Assembly (NCBI GenBank): GCA_002633005.1
Contig: NMRA01000100.1
Span: 889,822 to 953,821 of the forward strand
Source: Phoronis australis
Lineage: Eukaryota > Phoronida > Phoronidae
Reading direction: 5' to 3'
Length of the DNA stretch: 64,000 bases
The translations under genes were made by a program, and so were the position numbers. The notes beneath the pieces were generated by a model that saw nothing but the letters and a program-made list of their open reading frames with translations, was not told the DNA's origin and searched no databases. Within the stretch, counting starts at the first letter, position 1; each line of letters opens with the position of its first letter. Shown here piece after piece: positions 1 to 11,345 of the stretch.

Positions 1-228
1 GTAGCTTTAGAAGAACTGTCGTATTGTCATAGCTTTCAGACAAAGCCCGTCAAGTTGCTTGTTTCAGCACGTAGTTTCAATCACCAGGTATTATGACCAT
101 GAGACGATTCATTGTAGCCAATTCAATGGATGAAAACCTAATGAGGTTGCTTTGGAAGAGCAATCATGACTGAAGGAAGTTGTTGTTTTTGACACCAGGG
201 CCTAGTTACATAAAAGCTATACCCTTGG

Positions 229-1435
229 ATAGCAACAATGACGTCGCATTATGATACGTTGCATTATGACACGACATGTCACATTGGTATTGTTGAACAA
301 CATACTTGATGTCACACAACAAATTTTTGGACGTTTTATGCAACACAGCCCTTAACTTAATTTACAGTGTTCAACTATCGCGTAACCTTACTCCTTCAAA
401 GACGTGCTAATTTATCTTTGTTTGCTGACCTTTCAGTGGTGAGACCCTAGATGTATTCCTACACAATGAAGCTGTCTACTGCCTGTCTATCCACCCTGAG
501 AACGACGATGTGTTTGCCAGCGCCTGTGACGATGGGAGGATTCTCATTTACGACACGAGACAACCAGCCGGAGAAGGTATTGTACTAGTGCAGACTGGCA
601 GGGAGAGTTTACAGGAATGAATTTGTTAATCCTAGAACAAAAATGTGCTCCAAGCAGACAAAAGATCTGTACCTCTCCCCTATATGCTCATAGTTAGGCT
701 CATATGCCTGTACGTGAAGTTATGCCCACATCTGTAATTAGACGCATGCATCCTCAAGTGCAGCAATCGAGTGAAACTTGGCTGGTCCATTACATTATGG
801 TAGATGTTGACATGTATTCAACTTAAGGTTATCCCAAACCTTATTTAGTGACCTCCATTCTTACTCCTTTAAAACACTAGGCTATGTCAACTTGTAAAAG
901 TATCTACTTTCTGAAAGAAAAAAGGGATGTTAAAAATATGTTTTATATTTGTGTGTCAGTATTGTTATTGTGTTACCACCTTTTTTAAGTCAAAATTTCA
1001 TTTTGAAGAAAGGTGCATTCATAGGTGATTGTAATGAAACTCTTTGTAATGAAACTTCACAATTTACTCAAAAACGCTGCTAGGAATTTTGGGTCACTCA
1101 TTTATTTTGGTTTATATGCCAAATTAACTCGCAAAACATAATGTATTTTTGTAAAAAAATAGCGGTCTTATTCGTCTATCTTTCGGTACATGAAAATTAG
1201 ACATTTAAAACGAAAATCCACATTGTCCTTGATATTGATGAATAAATATTAAAATTGGAAAGTTTCAGTGAAATCCACCAAGAACTTGTGTTCCTAAATT
1301 CAAATGAAGTCGATTCGCTAAAGCCAAGAAAACCTCAAAATGTCAAAATCTCACCTCTGTTGTATAACCTGCCTGAGCAACACAACGACGCGACTTGACT
1401 TGTGTACACCACCACCTATCAGAGAGTCATCGTAT
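229..1435. repeat. First copy of a falsely duplicated segment
   Basis: These 1207 bases recur at 1607-2813 with scattered SNPs and small indels, by eye a few percent. The segment carries one DCAF5 exon and its flanking introns. The repeat starts exactly after the N at 1606 and ends exactly before the N at 2814, so the second copy is a whole small contig contained within the first one. This is the expected signature of an unmerged allele. Confidence 0.88.
437..576 (+). CDS. DCAF5: DCAF5 exon, WD repeat (first copy)
   Basis: This 140-nt exon follows a TTTCAG acceptor and precedes a GTATTG donor. One base completes a codon, then it reads GETLDVFLHNEAVYCLSIHP, followed by a second half ending DDGRILIYDTRQPAGE. 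It ends in phase 1, which fits the next exon at 3137 and gives GEPFCLANY across the join. The phrase DDGR.LI.D is the WD-repeat end conserved in DCAF5. Confidence 0.92.
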
Positions 1436-4400
1436 ACATGAGGAACCCTTTCCAGCTGAAAATTGACCGTCGGACGGCCTTCGTCCGACGGTTGGAGTTT
1501 GCTAATGCGAACACAATAGCCCATTGAATTCAGTCCAGCTGCCTGGGCTGCTTGGTCACGTACGTAATCCTTTAATGACACCTCATTATGCCATAAAACT
1601 ACGTGNATAGCAACAATGACGTCGCATTATGATACGTTGCATTATGACACGACATGTCACATTGGTATTGTTGAACAACATACTTGTGTCATACAACAAA
1701 TTTTTGGAAGTTTTATGCAATGCAGCCCTGAACTTAATTTACAGTGTTCAACTATCGCGTAACCTTACTCCTTCAAAGACATGCTAATTTATCTTTGTTT
1801 GCTGACCTTTCAGTGGTGAGACCCTAGATGTATTCCTACACAATGAAGCTGTCTACTGCCTGTCTATCCACCCTGAGAACGACGACGTGTTTGCCAGCGC
1901 CTGTGACGATGGGAGGATTCTCATTTACGACACGAGACAACCAGCCGGAGAAGGTACTGTACTAATGCAGACTGGCAGGGAGAGTTTACAGGAATGAATT
2001 TGTTAATCCTAGAACAAAAATGTGCTCCAAGCAGACAAAAGATCTGTACCTCTCCCCTATATGCACATAGTTAGGCTCATATGCCTGTACGTGAAGTTAT
2101 GCCCACATCTGTAATTAGACGCATGCATCCTCAAGTGCAGCAATCGAATGAAACTTGGCTGGTCCATTACACTATGGTAGATGTTGACGTGTATTCAACT
2201 TAAGGTTAACCCAATCCTTATTTAGTGACCTCCATTCTTACTCTTATAAAAAACTAGGCTATGTCAACTTGTAAAAGTATCTACTTTCTGAAAGAAAAAA
2301 GATCAGGAATTTTAAAAATATGTTTTATATTTCTGTGCCAGTATTGTTATTGTGTTGCCACCTTTTTTAAGTCAAAATTTCATTTTGAAGAAAAATGCAT
2401 TCATAGGCGATTGTAATGAAACTCTTTATAATGAAATTTCACAATTTACTCAAAAACGCTGCTAGGAATTTTGGGTCACTCATTTATTTTGGTTTATATG
2501 CCAAATTAACTCGCAAAACATAGTGTATTTTTGTAAAAAAAATAGCAGTCTTATTCGTCTATCTTTCGGTACACGAAAATTAGACATTTAAAACGAAAAT
2601 CCTTACATTGTCCTTGATATTGATGAATAAATATTAAAATTGGAAAGTTTCAGTGAAATCCACCAAGAACTTGTGTTCCTAAGTTCAAATGAAGTCGATT
2701 CGCTAAAGCCAAGAAAACCTCAAAATGTCAAAATCTGTTGTATAACCTGCCTGAGCAACACAACGACGCGACTTGACTTGTGTACACCATCACTTATCAG
2801 AGAGTCATCGTATNAAAATTCGTTCTCAGCCAATGTAACTACCTTATAACAGGTTTCTGGTTCCTCCATATGAAAATCCAGGTCAAAAAGAAGGTCACAA
2901 GTAGTCCTATTCAGTTGGAGAATTTTATGATGCCATCTTAACTGAGGCAGGCCAGCCAGCTGGCTCTCTATTGTGTTGGCAGGGAATGGGGTAATTGAAA
3001 CTTGCCCTTCAGTTAACAATTCTAATTGGGTTTTGGCTTGAATTTTCAGCAGGGATAGATTCGTCATGACCACCAAAAAATGCAGCAAAATTTGACTGAG
3101 GGAATGTATCGTGTTCTTACATCATTCATGTTTCAGAGCCTTTCTGTTTGGCCAATTACACAGCTGCCATGCACAGTGTCATGTTCAATCCTGTGGAACC
3201 TCGACTTGTCGCCTCGGCTAACTCCAAAGAAGGTATCGCTCTGTGGGACGTCCGCAAACCTCGGAGGTCTGATTTCATCTTTGTAATTAACATAATCTAT
3301 AGCTATTTTTCAGTGAGGCTCACCGCTGACTGAAAGGTACAAGCTCAGCTGTGTACCACGAGGAAAATTTGCTTCACATTATTGTAACCCACATACAGTG
3401 AGGCAATATGCTCACTGGCCGGTAAACTATTATAGTAATCAGTGTAAATGTACTACACACAGTCACAATGAGCCAGCTTTAGAAATTAGTTATGTCGGGT
3501 GATGCAATTATTAGTTTCATTGGTTATCGAAGGTAGTCGCTTAAACACTTAGCTAATCTCACCCATATAATATGAATATTGGTGCTCCCCAGATAAAAGA
3601 AATCCGACAAGTGAGGCAATTGCAAGGCAAAATCCTCATGGTTCATTTTGTCACAGACGTGAGGTTTGAGCTAAGCTCATTTGCATTCATGTTTCGTAGC
3701 TTTCTGTCCGCGCTAGTCTTAAGTGCACTTACATGAACAGTGCATTTACATGGACAGTGCACTTATGAACAGTGCACTTACATGGACAGTGCACTTACAT
3801 AAACAGTGCACTTACATGGACAATTCTAAATGCTATTTTGGTAATTTACCATGCCGAAACACATTTTATTAGCAGTTGTGACTCTGGCGTCCATCTCGAC
3901 AAAGTGTATTTTCTCAGCAGGTAGTCCATAGTTTTACTTGGATTTGCCAATCAAAATCTAAATCCACTACCAGTGGCGTCAATAGGAATTAATTAATTTA
4001 TTAATTGAAATAGTTATTCAAAATAGAAATTAAGAAGTCAATGTTAATGCCATTAGTAGTTCAGATATCTTCATTTAGTATTATTATAACAGATAGGCAG
4101 TATTATCACCATCCTACCAGGTACTGCCCAAAGTCTAGAAACATGTAGGAAAATACGTATACACTGAGTTTACCTATTTGCTGAATGTTGATGTCTCTAG
4201 AAATTACACTTGTCAAATGCTAACTAAAATATTTTACAAAAATTGCAAAAATTAATTTTTTCTTGAAATGTGTTAGTATTCATTCAAAGCATACAATGCA
4301 GTCCAAAATATGTTTCTTGTTTAATGTAATGAATATGCGAACTTCAAATAGTAAATCACACATCATACTTGCTTCTTGTAGTTTTAAAAACAACTTCAGA

Positions 4401-7400
4401 CAAACTGTTACAATGAAACCTCCTGTTGTTGTCAAAGTTCTTTGTAATCAATTAGCTTGGAGGTATTGAATGGAACCTTATAAGCTAATGGACATTACAA
4501 ATCAAGTACACTGTAAAGCAGTTTGGCTGTACCCAAATTTTATAAACTGTTGTCATGACAACTATGTTAACTTTTTTAGACAAAAATGGCAATTTGATAA
4601 CTCCATCTAAATGAAATGTTTTGGTAAGCGCATAACACTTTACATATCTGGTGTTCAAGATAGATATGCCACACTTCATCTCAAATCACTGTCTTTGATA
4701 AGACCTTGAACAATATGAAAATCCAGAAGGCTGAATTAGGCCTTCTCAAGTTCTATTTACTCAAAATCCAATGGGTCATGCAGTCACGGAAAAAATAACT
4801 GCCAAAAAATAGTGGTGAATCACAAATCACATTATTTTGCAACTCATTGATAGTTACATGTTCATAGGTTGGAAATCTTTGAACGGCATTCCTGTCTTAC
4901 AGTGAGCCCAAATGTGGAACTCTTGAAAGAATTTGAGTCAAAATAATAATTTGTCTCAATACTTTTCTTGCCTGAATAACACTTGATTGTAATCATTAAA
5001 ACAAAATGTAGAAATCATTTTGTTGTTGATATGGAGCGGTTTCGGGGGGGGGGGTTGGGAGCTAGAGTTGGCCAACCCTGTCAAAATCAGTATTATCGAT
5101 ATGAATAGCTTTGTTAGACTAGGTATTGTGGATGGTTTTGTCTGAATACTCTTTGCCTGTACTTTAGCTGTTTGCTGACAAATTACATTTCTTCCATTGC
5201 TACTTTTTACTGTTCATTCCAGTTGCCTGTTACGATTTGGCTCTGGTCTATCGTCTCACAGCGGTATGAGTGTTCGCTGGAATCACCATGGTGACCAACT
5301 GTTGGCTCTACGTCGCCGCATGCCCCCTGTGTTATACTCTGTGTCGTCCACTAAGGTGCTCTGCCAGTTTGACCACCAGGGCTACTACAACTCGTGCACC
5401 ATGAAAAGTTGTTGTTTTGCTGGCGAAAATGACGAGGTGAGGTGCTCGTAATGAGATTTCTGTCTTTGATGAGCCCACTTTCATTTTGGGGAGTTACACA
5501 TTGTAACATGGTTTGTATAGCCTGGCCTGTTATTATCAGTGTCGGGTTACAACGCATGTTTGGCAGTTGAAACGCGCCTCCTAGAGAGTCGCACATATTG
5601 TGCTTGAGTTGCTGACACGTAAATAGAATTATTGAGCTCTGTGAGACCTGTGTGTTATATTTCCTTCTATTTATTTGCAGTATGTCATGTCAGGCTCTGA
5701 TGACTTCAATGTGTACATGTGGAAGATTCCAAATACCTTGGATTGTGATGGTGAGTATCTGAGCACATGCTCTGACAAGTTTCGTAAAATCAATTTTGTT
5801 CTGCCTGGTTAACATGGATTTTGTCATGAGTGTACAAGCTCCCATATCTTAGGCTAAGTACCTTCTAATACATCTACAATATTTTGAATTAAATATTTAA
5901 TGGTGGAACGTATTGTTTAAAAAAACAATGTTGTGGGTGTTTTTATAGTTGGCAATACCCCTACCATAGGATTCATTTTTGGCTAAGTGTTTCTATGTTG
6001 CTACACATTGTTTTGCCAAATATAATTAAGTTGACTTTTGATTACAGTACTGCTGTGGATTTTTTGTGAATGTTGCAGGAAAGGTTTAATTATCACGCGT
6101 TGTGTGAAATAGAAACAGTCAAGTAGTTAGCTGCAATTGGTTTGTGGATTTAGCAGATGTCTTGTAGCACTAAACTTGCACAATCAGAAATGCTAACCCC
6201 TAAATGAAGTCTATTATTGTGCTTAATAATAGAACAGTTACTGTGCTAATGTCACTTAAAGTGATCATTGGTTTGTTAATAAATGATGTTGAACACCTGT
6301 TTTGCAGAGGCATTTGTGAAGGAAGCCCACATAATTCTGCGTGGACACAGGTCTATAGTCAACCAGACTAGGTTCAACTCCTCAAATGGTTTAGTAGCGT
6401 CCTCTGGTGTTGAGAAAGTAGTGAAGGTGTGAAAGAAGCAGTTGTTAAAATCTTCATGCTACAGGGTGTCCATGAAAAGTCTCTTTACAATTTAAAAAAG
6501 TTATTACACAAGCTAATTAATAGACAAATATGTGAAAATTTAATCAAAACGGGGAGTAGATATTGAATTTTTTGCCTCATTTAATACACCCCTGCGTGGG
6601 TATCATTAAGTTCATGTTTGATTTGGCATATCATCGTGTGACAGTTCTTGGGCTGGTTTTTGTTTGCTGTGTTAAAAGTATATCTAATTTTGTCTTGGCC
6701 AATTAACGTGACAAGCTTGTGTCATTGAAGAATAGGCATTTTTACAGGCGACAGTTTAACACATCTAATTTTATTAAATGGGTGTACCTGAATCTCACAA
6801 AAACAATGTGATGAGAAAGTTTAATAACCACCCAGTACATGCAGCAAATCTGGTTAAAAATTTCAGCAATTGAATTTGTAACATTTTTTTAAATTATAAG
6901 TTGACTTTGTGGACACTAAGTGTTATTTGTGTTTAATTAAATTCACTGATTGTTGTTTTTCGTGTGAGAATGAATTTAGGACTTTGTTGTTTAGAAATAT
7001 CAATCTACTATTAGCAGGACTGGCGTCCCTAATTGCTCTTAATTTATAGTTCGGTAACCGTAAAAAGGGATAAGCTTAGCAAACAGTTATTTTTTTAATT
7101 ATAGTTTGAATTATCAAGGAAGTTTTTTTCTTTTAAGGTTTTATTCTGAAAAACAATTTACTCTGTTGAAAGGTCTGACTATTAAAGACCTTGATTTTCC
7201 TCGATGGTGGGAAAGCCTACAGAATTGATGAAGCCTGACTTCTTTCTGAGAAGTTTCAAACAAAGATTTCTTATTTGTTAGCAGATACCATAATTCTGAC
7301 ATTTTTGGTATTTGTGTAATTAACAAAAATTATGAGTATAATCCATCAAATTTGTTACCCAGGAATGATTCTGGCCACAAATCGGTCAACAATCTTTTCG

Positions 7401-8921
7401 TAACGGACATGTTCAAGTAGTTGTTCATTCTTTCTGAATGTGGAGCTATTCTTTTTCCACTTTTGAGAAACAGTAAACCTGGTGTGGAGCTGCATTATAA
7501 ATGCCTGAGGAAAAGTAGGGCAATTCAAAAACATTTTTATGCTCATTACTTTGGGATAGTTGGACAGAATTACCTAATTAACAACACGGAAATACTGGAA
7601 TTTTGTGTTTTTCTAGAAAGGAATTCTCTGTTTTTGAAAACAGAAAATCAGGTTCTGCAGATAATATTAGAGTTCTGGTACTTGACTTGCACGTTTGTTC
7701 TTACAGGTGTGGAGTCCATTTTCTATTGGTGCACACAGTGACGAGGAGTTTCAGGAGAGGTCCATTTACTCGCATGAAGAGTACGTCAACATGGTGTTGA
7801 GGAGTGGTCACATGATGACACATGACTACTCTCAGGAGTCGACGGAGGAGGACCCTCGCATGATTGCGTTCTTTGACTCGCTTGTTCAGCGCGAGTTGGA
7901 AGGTTGGAGTGATAGCAGCGATAGTGATGACAACCAGGGAGTCAATAATGGTGGGGCAATGACTGATGATGCACGCCTGCAGTTTTATGAATCAGTACTT
8001 CGCAGTGAGTCTACGAATGGTAGTGATTCAGCCTCTGATGTGCACGATGGTGGTGATGATTCTGACCCTGATGTGCTTTCATCTGATGACAGTGGTCGTC
8101 TTCGAAGTGCTAGTAACAGTGGTAATGCCAGTAGCGGTAGTAACAGTCACCGCGCTGTGTTGGAGAATGTCGCCTTGGGCGCTCAAGAAATATTGGACGC
8201 TCTGGACCGAGTGCAGAGGGAGCTGGATACTTTGTCAGATGTCGAAGGGGATGATAGCGCTGCTGCTGCTGCTGCGGCGGGGCAGAATAAACGCAGTATT
8301 TCAGAACTGATTGCTCAGAAGCGGGAGAATATTGCAAAGAAAATAGCCAGTAAGAACCGCCCCAAAACATTGTCTAAAAAGACTGATTCGTCATCGAATA
8401 CACTGAGTGGGAGTTCCCTGTCATCTTCAAGCTCCGAGTCGGACCTAGAATCGAGTCAAGACAGGTCTGAGGTTCGTTCTAAAAGCAGTAGCATAAAGTC
8501 TAAACTAAAAAGACTTCGTCACATGAGAAAAGATGTTCTTGAAAGCAACTCAGATTCTACACCAGATGATGACGATGAAAACCCCAGTGGAAAAAGCTAT
8601 TCTAGCAAAAATGGAGCTTTGGACTCTACTGAACCATCGGATCTTACAACGCCATACACTACAAGTCAACAGACATCAACAGACACTGTTGTCGGAGGTA
8701 GTAAAAGTACTTGTGTTTCTGACAATGGAGCCTTTCCCAGCACTTCACGGACACAGGCACTCAGTCCGAGTGAAGAGGAGGGGCCCACATGGGCCAAATT
8801 TAAACAATTTAGGAACAAACTAGAAAAAGCTCGGAGACACTACAGGAGACAAGTGTCACAGTCAAGTGAGGAGGAGTCCCAAGGTAACGAGAAGAAGAAG
8901 AAGAAGGCGAGACATAAATGA
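437..8921 (+). CDS. DCAF5: DCAF5-like WD40 protein, 5'-truncated gene (7 exon blocks, one a false duplicate)
   Basis: DCAF5 is a WD40-repeat substrate receptor that docks on DDB1 in CUL4 ubiquitin ligases. The spliced product matches what I know of vertebrate DCAF5 along its length: GETLDVF then EAVYCLS, HSVMFNPVEPRL, ANSKEG, LALRRRMPPVLY, NSCTMKSCCFAG, SGSDDFN.YMW, GHRSIVNQ, SSGVEK, and EDPRMIAFFDSLVQRELEGW. The exons are 437-576, 3137-3266, 5223-5436, 5681-5750, 6308-6426 and 7707-8921. All junctions are GT-AG and the phases agree at every join (1, 2, 0, 1, 0). The block at 1814-1953 is an allelic copy of 437-576 and should not be counted. The first WD repeats and the start codon lie upstream of the window. 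The long last exon holds the end of the propeller and a low-complexity tail. The family assignment is secure; the function is taken from the family. Confidence 0.93.
1436..1605. other. Contig tail with an 11-bp hairpin; unidentified minus-strand ORF
   Basis: After the duplicated segment ends, the first contig runs on for 170 bases that do not match the start of the next contig at 2815. It contains an 11-bp inverted repeat (ACCGTCGGACG with a 5-base loop) around 1467-1493. On the minus strand an open frame of 76 codons covers 1351-1581 and ends at a possible GTGAGA splice donor. I recognise no family in it. Confidence 0.4.
1607..2813. repeat. Second copy of the duplicated segment (contained allelic contig)
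   Basis: Both ends of this copy coincide with single N characters. It differs from 229-1435 by SNPs and by a 7-bp deletion relative to 1351-1357. No sequence beyond the homology is present, as expected for a haplotype contig placed beside its partner. Confidence 0.88.
1814..1953 (+). CDS. DCAF5: Duplicate of DCAF5 exon 437-576 (allelic contig copy)
   Basis: The sequence is nearly identical to 437-576, with the same splice sites and no amino-acid change that I can see. It lies on a segment bounded on both sides by a single N (1606 and 2814) that repeats 229-1435. Using both copies in one mRNA would break the frame, because 140 nt is not a multiple of three. It is best read as the second allele, not as a real tandem exon. 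Confidence 0.85.
2815..3088 (-). other. Unidentified minus-strand open frame in a DCAF5 intron
   Basis: About 90 codons are open on the minus strand from 3088 down to the N at 2814, and the frame continues into the neighbouring contig (to 2720). The composition looks protein-like, with segments such as TEGQVSITPFPANTIESQ and HKILQLNRTTCDLLFDLDF. I cannot assign a family. It may be an exon or a transposon fragment inside the DCAF5 intron. Confidence 0.3.
3137..3266 (+). CDS. DCAF5: DCAF5 exon (HSVMFNPVEPRL block)
   Basis: The acceptor is TTTCAG. After completing a split Glu codon the exon reads PFCLANYTAAMHSVMFNPVE, then PRLVASANSKEGIALWDVRK. It ends with two bases of a split Ser codon before a GTCTGA donor. 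This is one WD blade and the most conserved part of the family. Confidence 0.92.
3722..3821. repeat. 17-bp minisatellite, six copies
   Basis: The unit AGTGCACTTACATGGAC is repeated six times with small changes; one unit is two bases short. It lies in the DCAF5 intron between the exons at 3137 and 5223. Confidence 0.9.
5223..5436 (+). CDS. DCAF5: DCAF5 exon (LALRRRMPPVLY block)
   Basis: The acceptor is CATTCCAG and the donor GTGAGG. The exon completes the split Ser and reads CLLRFGSG, then MSVRWN, QLLALRRRMPPVLY and NSCTMKSCCFAGENDE. It ends in phase 0. The Arg-rich loop LALRRR.PPVLY is a DCAF5 hallmark. Confidence 0.93.
5681..5750 (+). CDS. DCAF5: DCAF5 exon (SGSDDFNVYMWKIP)
   Basis: A 70-nt exon between TTTGCAG and GTGAGT that reads YVMSGSDDFNVYMWKIP and enters the linker before the last blade. 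It ends in phase 1, matching the exon at 6308. Confidence 0.92.
6308..6426 (+). CDS. DCAF5: DCAF5 exon (GHRSIVNQ blade)
   Basis: The acceptor is TTTGCAG. The exon reads EAFVKEAHIILRGHRSIVNQ, then the RFN, VASSGVEK and VVK segment. The donor is GTGTGA. It ends in phase 0 and joins VWSP in the next exon, where vertebrate DCAF5 has the corresponding IWSP. Confidence 0.9.
7319..7675. repeat. Dispersed repeat, copy 1 (related to 40,749-41,110)
   Basis: This stretch in the last DCAF5 intron aligns over its whole length with 40,749-41,110 in the alpha-actinin intron. Shared blocks include ATCCATCAA, TGGCCACAAATCG, GTTCAAGTAGTT and GTGTTTTTGAAAACGGA-like sequence. Both copies retain a partly open minus-strand frame with similar words (VDRFVA here), so it may be a fragment of a protein-coding transposon. 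Confidence 0.6.
7707..8921 (+). CDS. DCAF5: DCAF5 terminal exon with acidic, Ser-rich, Lys-ended tail
   Basis: A 1215-nt exon that opens with VWSPFS after a TTACAG acceptor and ends at a TGA. After the end of the propeller come YSHEEYVNMVLRSG and the conserved EDPRMIAFFDSLVQRELEGW. About 300 residues of low-complexity sequence follow: Asp/Ser-rich runs, a seven-Ala tract near 8264, Ser clusters near 8400-8460, and a C-terminal run of lysines encoded by AAG repeats (8894-8909). The tail diverges from vertebrate DCAF5 but keeps its acidic and serine character, which suggests a disordered region. Confidence 0.92.
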   Translation: MWSPFSIGAHSDEEFQERSIYSHEEYVNMVLRSGHMMTHDYSQESTEEDPRMIAFFDSLVQRELEGWSDSSDSDDNQGVNNGGAMTDDARLQFYESVLRSESTNGSDSASDVHDGGDDSDPDVLSSDDSGRLRSASNSGNASSGSNSHRAVLENVALGAQEILDALDRVQRELDTLSDVEGDDSAAAAAAAGQNKRSISELIAQKRENIAKKIASKNRPKTLSKKTDSSSNTLSGSSLSSSSSESDLESSQDRSEVRSKSSSIKSKLKRLRHMRKDVLESNSDSTPDDDDENPSGKSYSSKNGALDSTEPSDLTTPYTTSQQTSTDTVVGGSKSTCVSDNGAFPSTSRTQALSPSEEEGPTWAKFKQFRNKLEKARRHYRRQVSQSSEEESQGNEKKKKKARHK

Positions 8922-9999
8922 GGCTATTGTTTTTGTTAAGGACACGTTTTGGCACATTTTTGTTAAGGATAAACAAGGGCAAGTTTTGACTCATTTTGTG
9001 TGTTCAGATGTTACCTATTGTACTGTGGCCAGTTCTAAGAAAACTGACTTAGCTAAGACAAATCTTTCATTTCAGCCAATTTTAAGATAAAACAAATTTT
9101 CTCAAGTCTGTTTCAAGAAAGAGATCTTAACTTTGACAAAGTTTTTGTCTTAAGTTTTGTCGTAATTTTGACTATTTTTACCAGATGTGGAAGTTTCAAA
9201 GTTTGGAAGTTGAGACAAATCTTAGACTTTTAAGTCAAAAATGAATTTAAGTCAGTTTCTTGGAATGGGCCCCTGATCTTTTGATGCTCTCCTCCATTCT
9301 TTAAACAGTGGGGGGCCTGCTTCATGAAAAATGACTCAAAACTGCATGAAATTTGGTCTTGCGCTCCACACAACTGTTTTTAGCTAAATACAAAGTCTTT
9401 GAGATTGTACTCATAATTGCTAATAATACTGTAGACTTAATTGCTACTCTGTGATGTGCCAACAATTACATAAAAGTTCTGAATTAAAGATGTATAGTCT
9501 CATTAAATTATGAATATGCAAACGAAGTACTAATTTTCAAACAACCCCAGGACAACCCCAGGTCCTCCAGTGTGCCGCAAACCATCTGAGAACCAGTTGC
9601 CATTACCATCTCGCAAATGTCTCGGTTTGCGAGATTATTTTTATGTAAATGAGTATGATAATATTTCATCATTACCCTAATGCAAGAAAGCGCAATTTTT
9701 ATTACTTTTTTATTTCACTATCTAATAACAATTGCGAAATATTTGGAATTGCTAGGGTTTTGTATGTTTGGACTTGTTTTTAAGTTTATCAAGTGTGGTG
9801 TTTTCTTTAACACTGCAATTTATTTTCAAATAGTTTTTTTCCTGATTATTCTTGTACACACAGTTCTCCAGGAAGTCATTAGGTGGAGTTTGGTACAATT
9901 TGAATATTCAGTTTTAATGAGACATAACATCTTTAAGCCTTTTTATGTGCCCACATATTTAATATGTATTGGTGCATTATATAGCCATCCCTGTCCGAG
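8922..9999. other. DCAF5 3' UTR and flank
   Basis: Non-coding and AT-rich. ATTAAA hexamers at about 9484 and 9503 could serve as poly(A) signals, but nothing in the sequence decides this. I see no other gene. Confidence 0.4.
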
Positions 10000-11345
10000 T
10001 GTCCTTTCTCATCTGCTGCTTATTTCCAAAACTCCTAGGATGGATGTTCGTGAAATTTTGCAGATATGTTCTTTTCATGGATGAGATAGAATGACCAAGG
10101 ATCCAACTGCCAGTGTGCCATTCAATGACATAAGCATTTAATTTTGTCTTTGCATCTTCGGAGTTCCTTAATGGATTTTCATGAAATTTGTCAAATAATT
10201 ATCAGAAAGACGACGTCATCTTCCCATTTTTAGATGGGTTCAAATATATTTTGCCACACCTAGTGGCAATTTTTTTTCTATTTTCGAGTGGATTTATCGA
10301 CCAAACCACTCTTGGGATACTTATGAAAATTGGTATATGTGCTCTTATTGGGAAGAGGGTGGCTAAATAGGATTGTCAGATAGCTTCGACTGCTGAGGTG
10401 CCTCCTAGTGGTGGTAGTTTTTTTTTGCATCCCTGTTTGTATCTCATATAAAAGATCTTTGTTAAGTGTATTTCTACGAAGGTGACAAATGATGATGACG
10501 ACAATTTTATTTTATTCCGTTTTCCTTTGAATCTTTGGAGTTCCTTGACAGATTAATATGAAATCTAAATAGGTCTATTAAAGAGATGATGGCATCTTCC
10601 TGTTTTCAGGTGGATTGTAGGCAGTTTACACCACCTAGTGGCCATTTTTATTGTCTGAGTTATTGGCCTCTGTCTTTCTTTTGCCCACCTTACACTCTAA
10701 GGGTCCTTATGAAAACTGGGACCAGTATTCTTATTGGGAAGAGCACGGTTGCAATCATTGCCATCAAAGTACCATGATCAGGCTGTACCATTTACAACAT
10801 AGTTACTGAGGTGGAGCGGGATTAACTTCTGTCTGAACAAGAATGTTTGTGTGTGCGACTCGGTGAATGATTCAGCATGATGTCCTTGGAAACCAAAACT
10901 AGCTTGTGTGAGAATGTACTAGAAACAACACAAAAACGTAAGCAGTGTTAAAAGATATTGTCAGATTTCGTTACTAGCATGAAAAGTCCATGATTTGTAA
11001 TTTTCTCTCATTGCTGTGAATGGTTCCATGGGACGGCATCCAACACTGTATTGGCCAAACCACTCTAAGGATAATTGAAAACTGGCCTGTAAAGTGTGTG
11101 GCTAGCTATGATTTTTGGACTGTTGCCATGCCTTCAAGTGGCAAATTTTTCGGCCTCCAAGTTTCTTCACTTGATGGATCTTCTGAAATGTATACCTGTT
11201 TTAAGTGTCAGATCTGTCTACTGCAGAGCCCCCAGTGGCAATTTGGTTTTCCTTTGTTTCTGTTTATTTGATATCTTTATGGATATTCATGAAATATGGC
11301 TGTTTCAGATGGGTTTGATATAGGTTACACCTCCTAGTAACCTTT
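10000..11345. repeat. Diverged repeat cluster with recurring CACCTAGTGGC and TTCATGAAATTTG words
   Basis: Similar blocks recur about every 300-450 bases (near 10,010, 10,150-10,370, 10,530-10,780, 11,040-11,250 and 11,260-11,340). Each has GGAGTTCCTT or a relative, then GGATTTTCATGAAATTTG, a TCTTCC..TTTTCAGATGG stretch, CACCTAGTGGCAATTTT, and ACTCTTGGGATACTTATGAAAA. The copies are strongly diverged. I take them for an old interspersed or tandem family. Confidence 0.6.
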
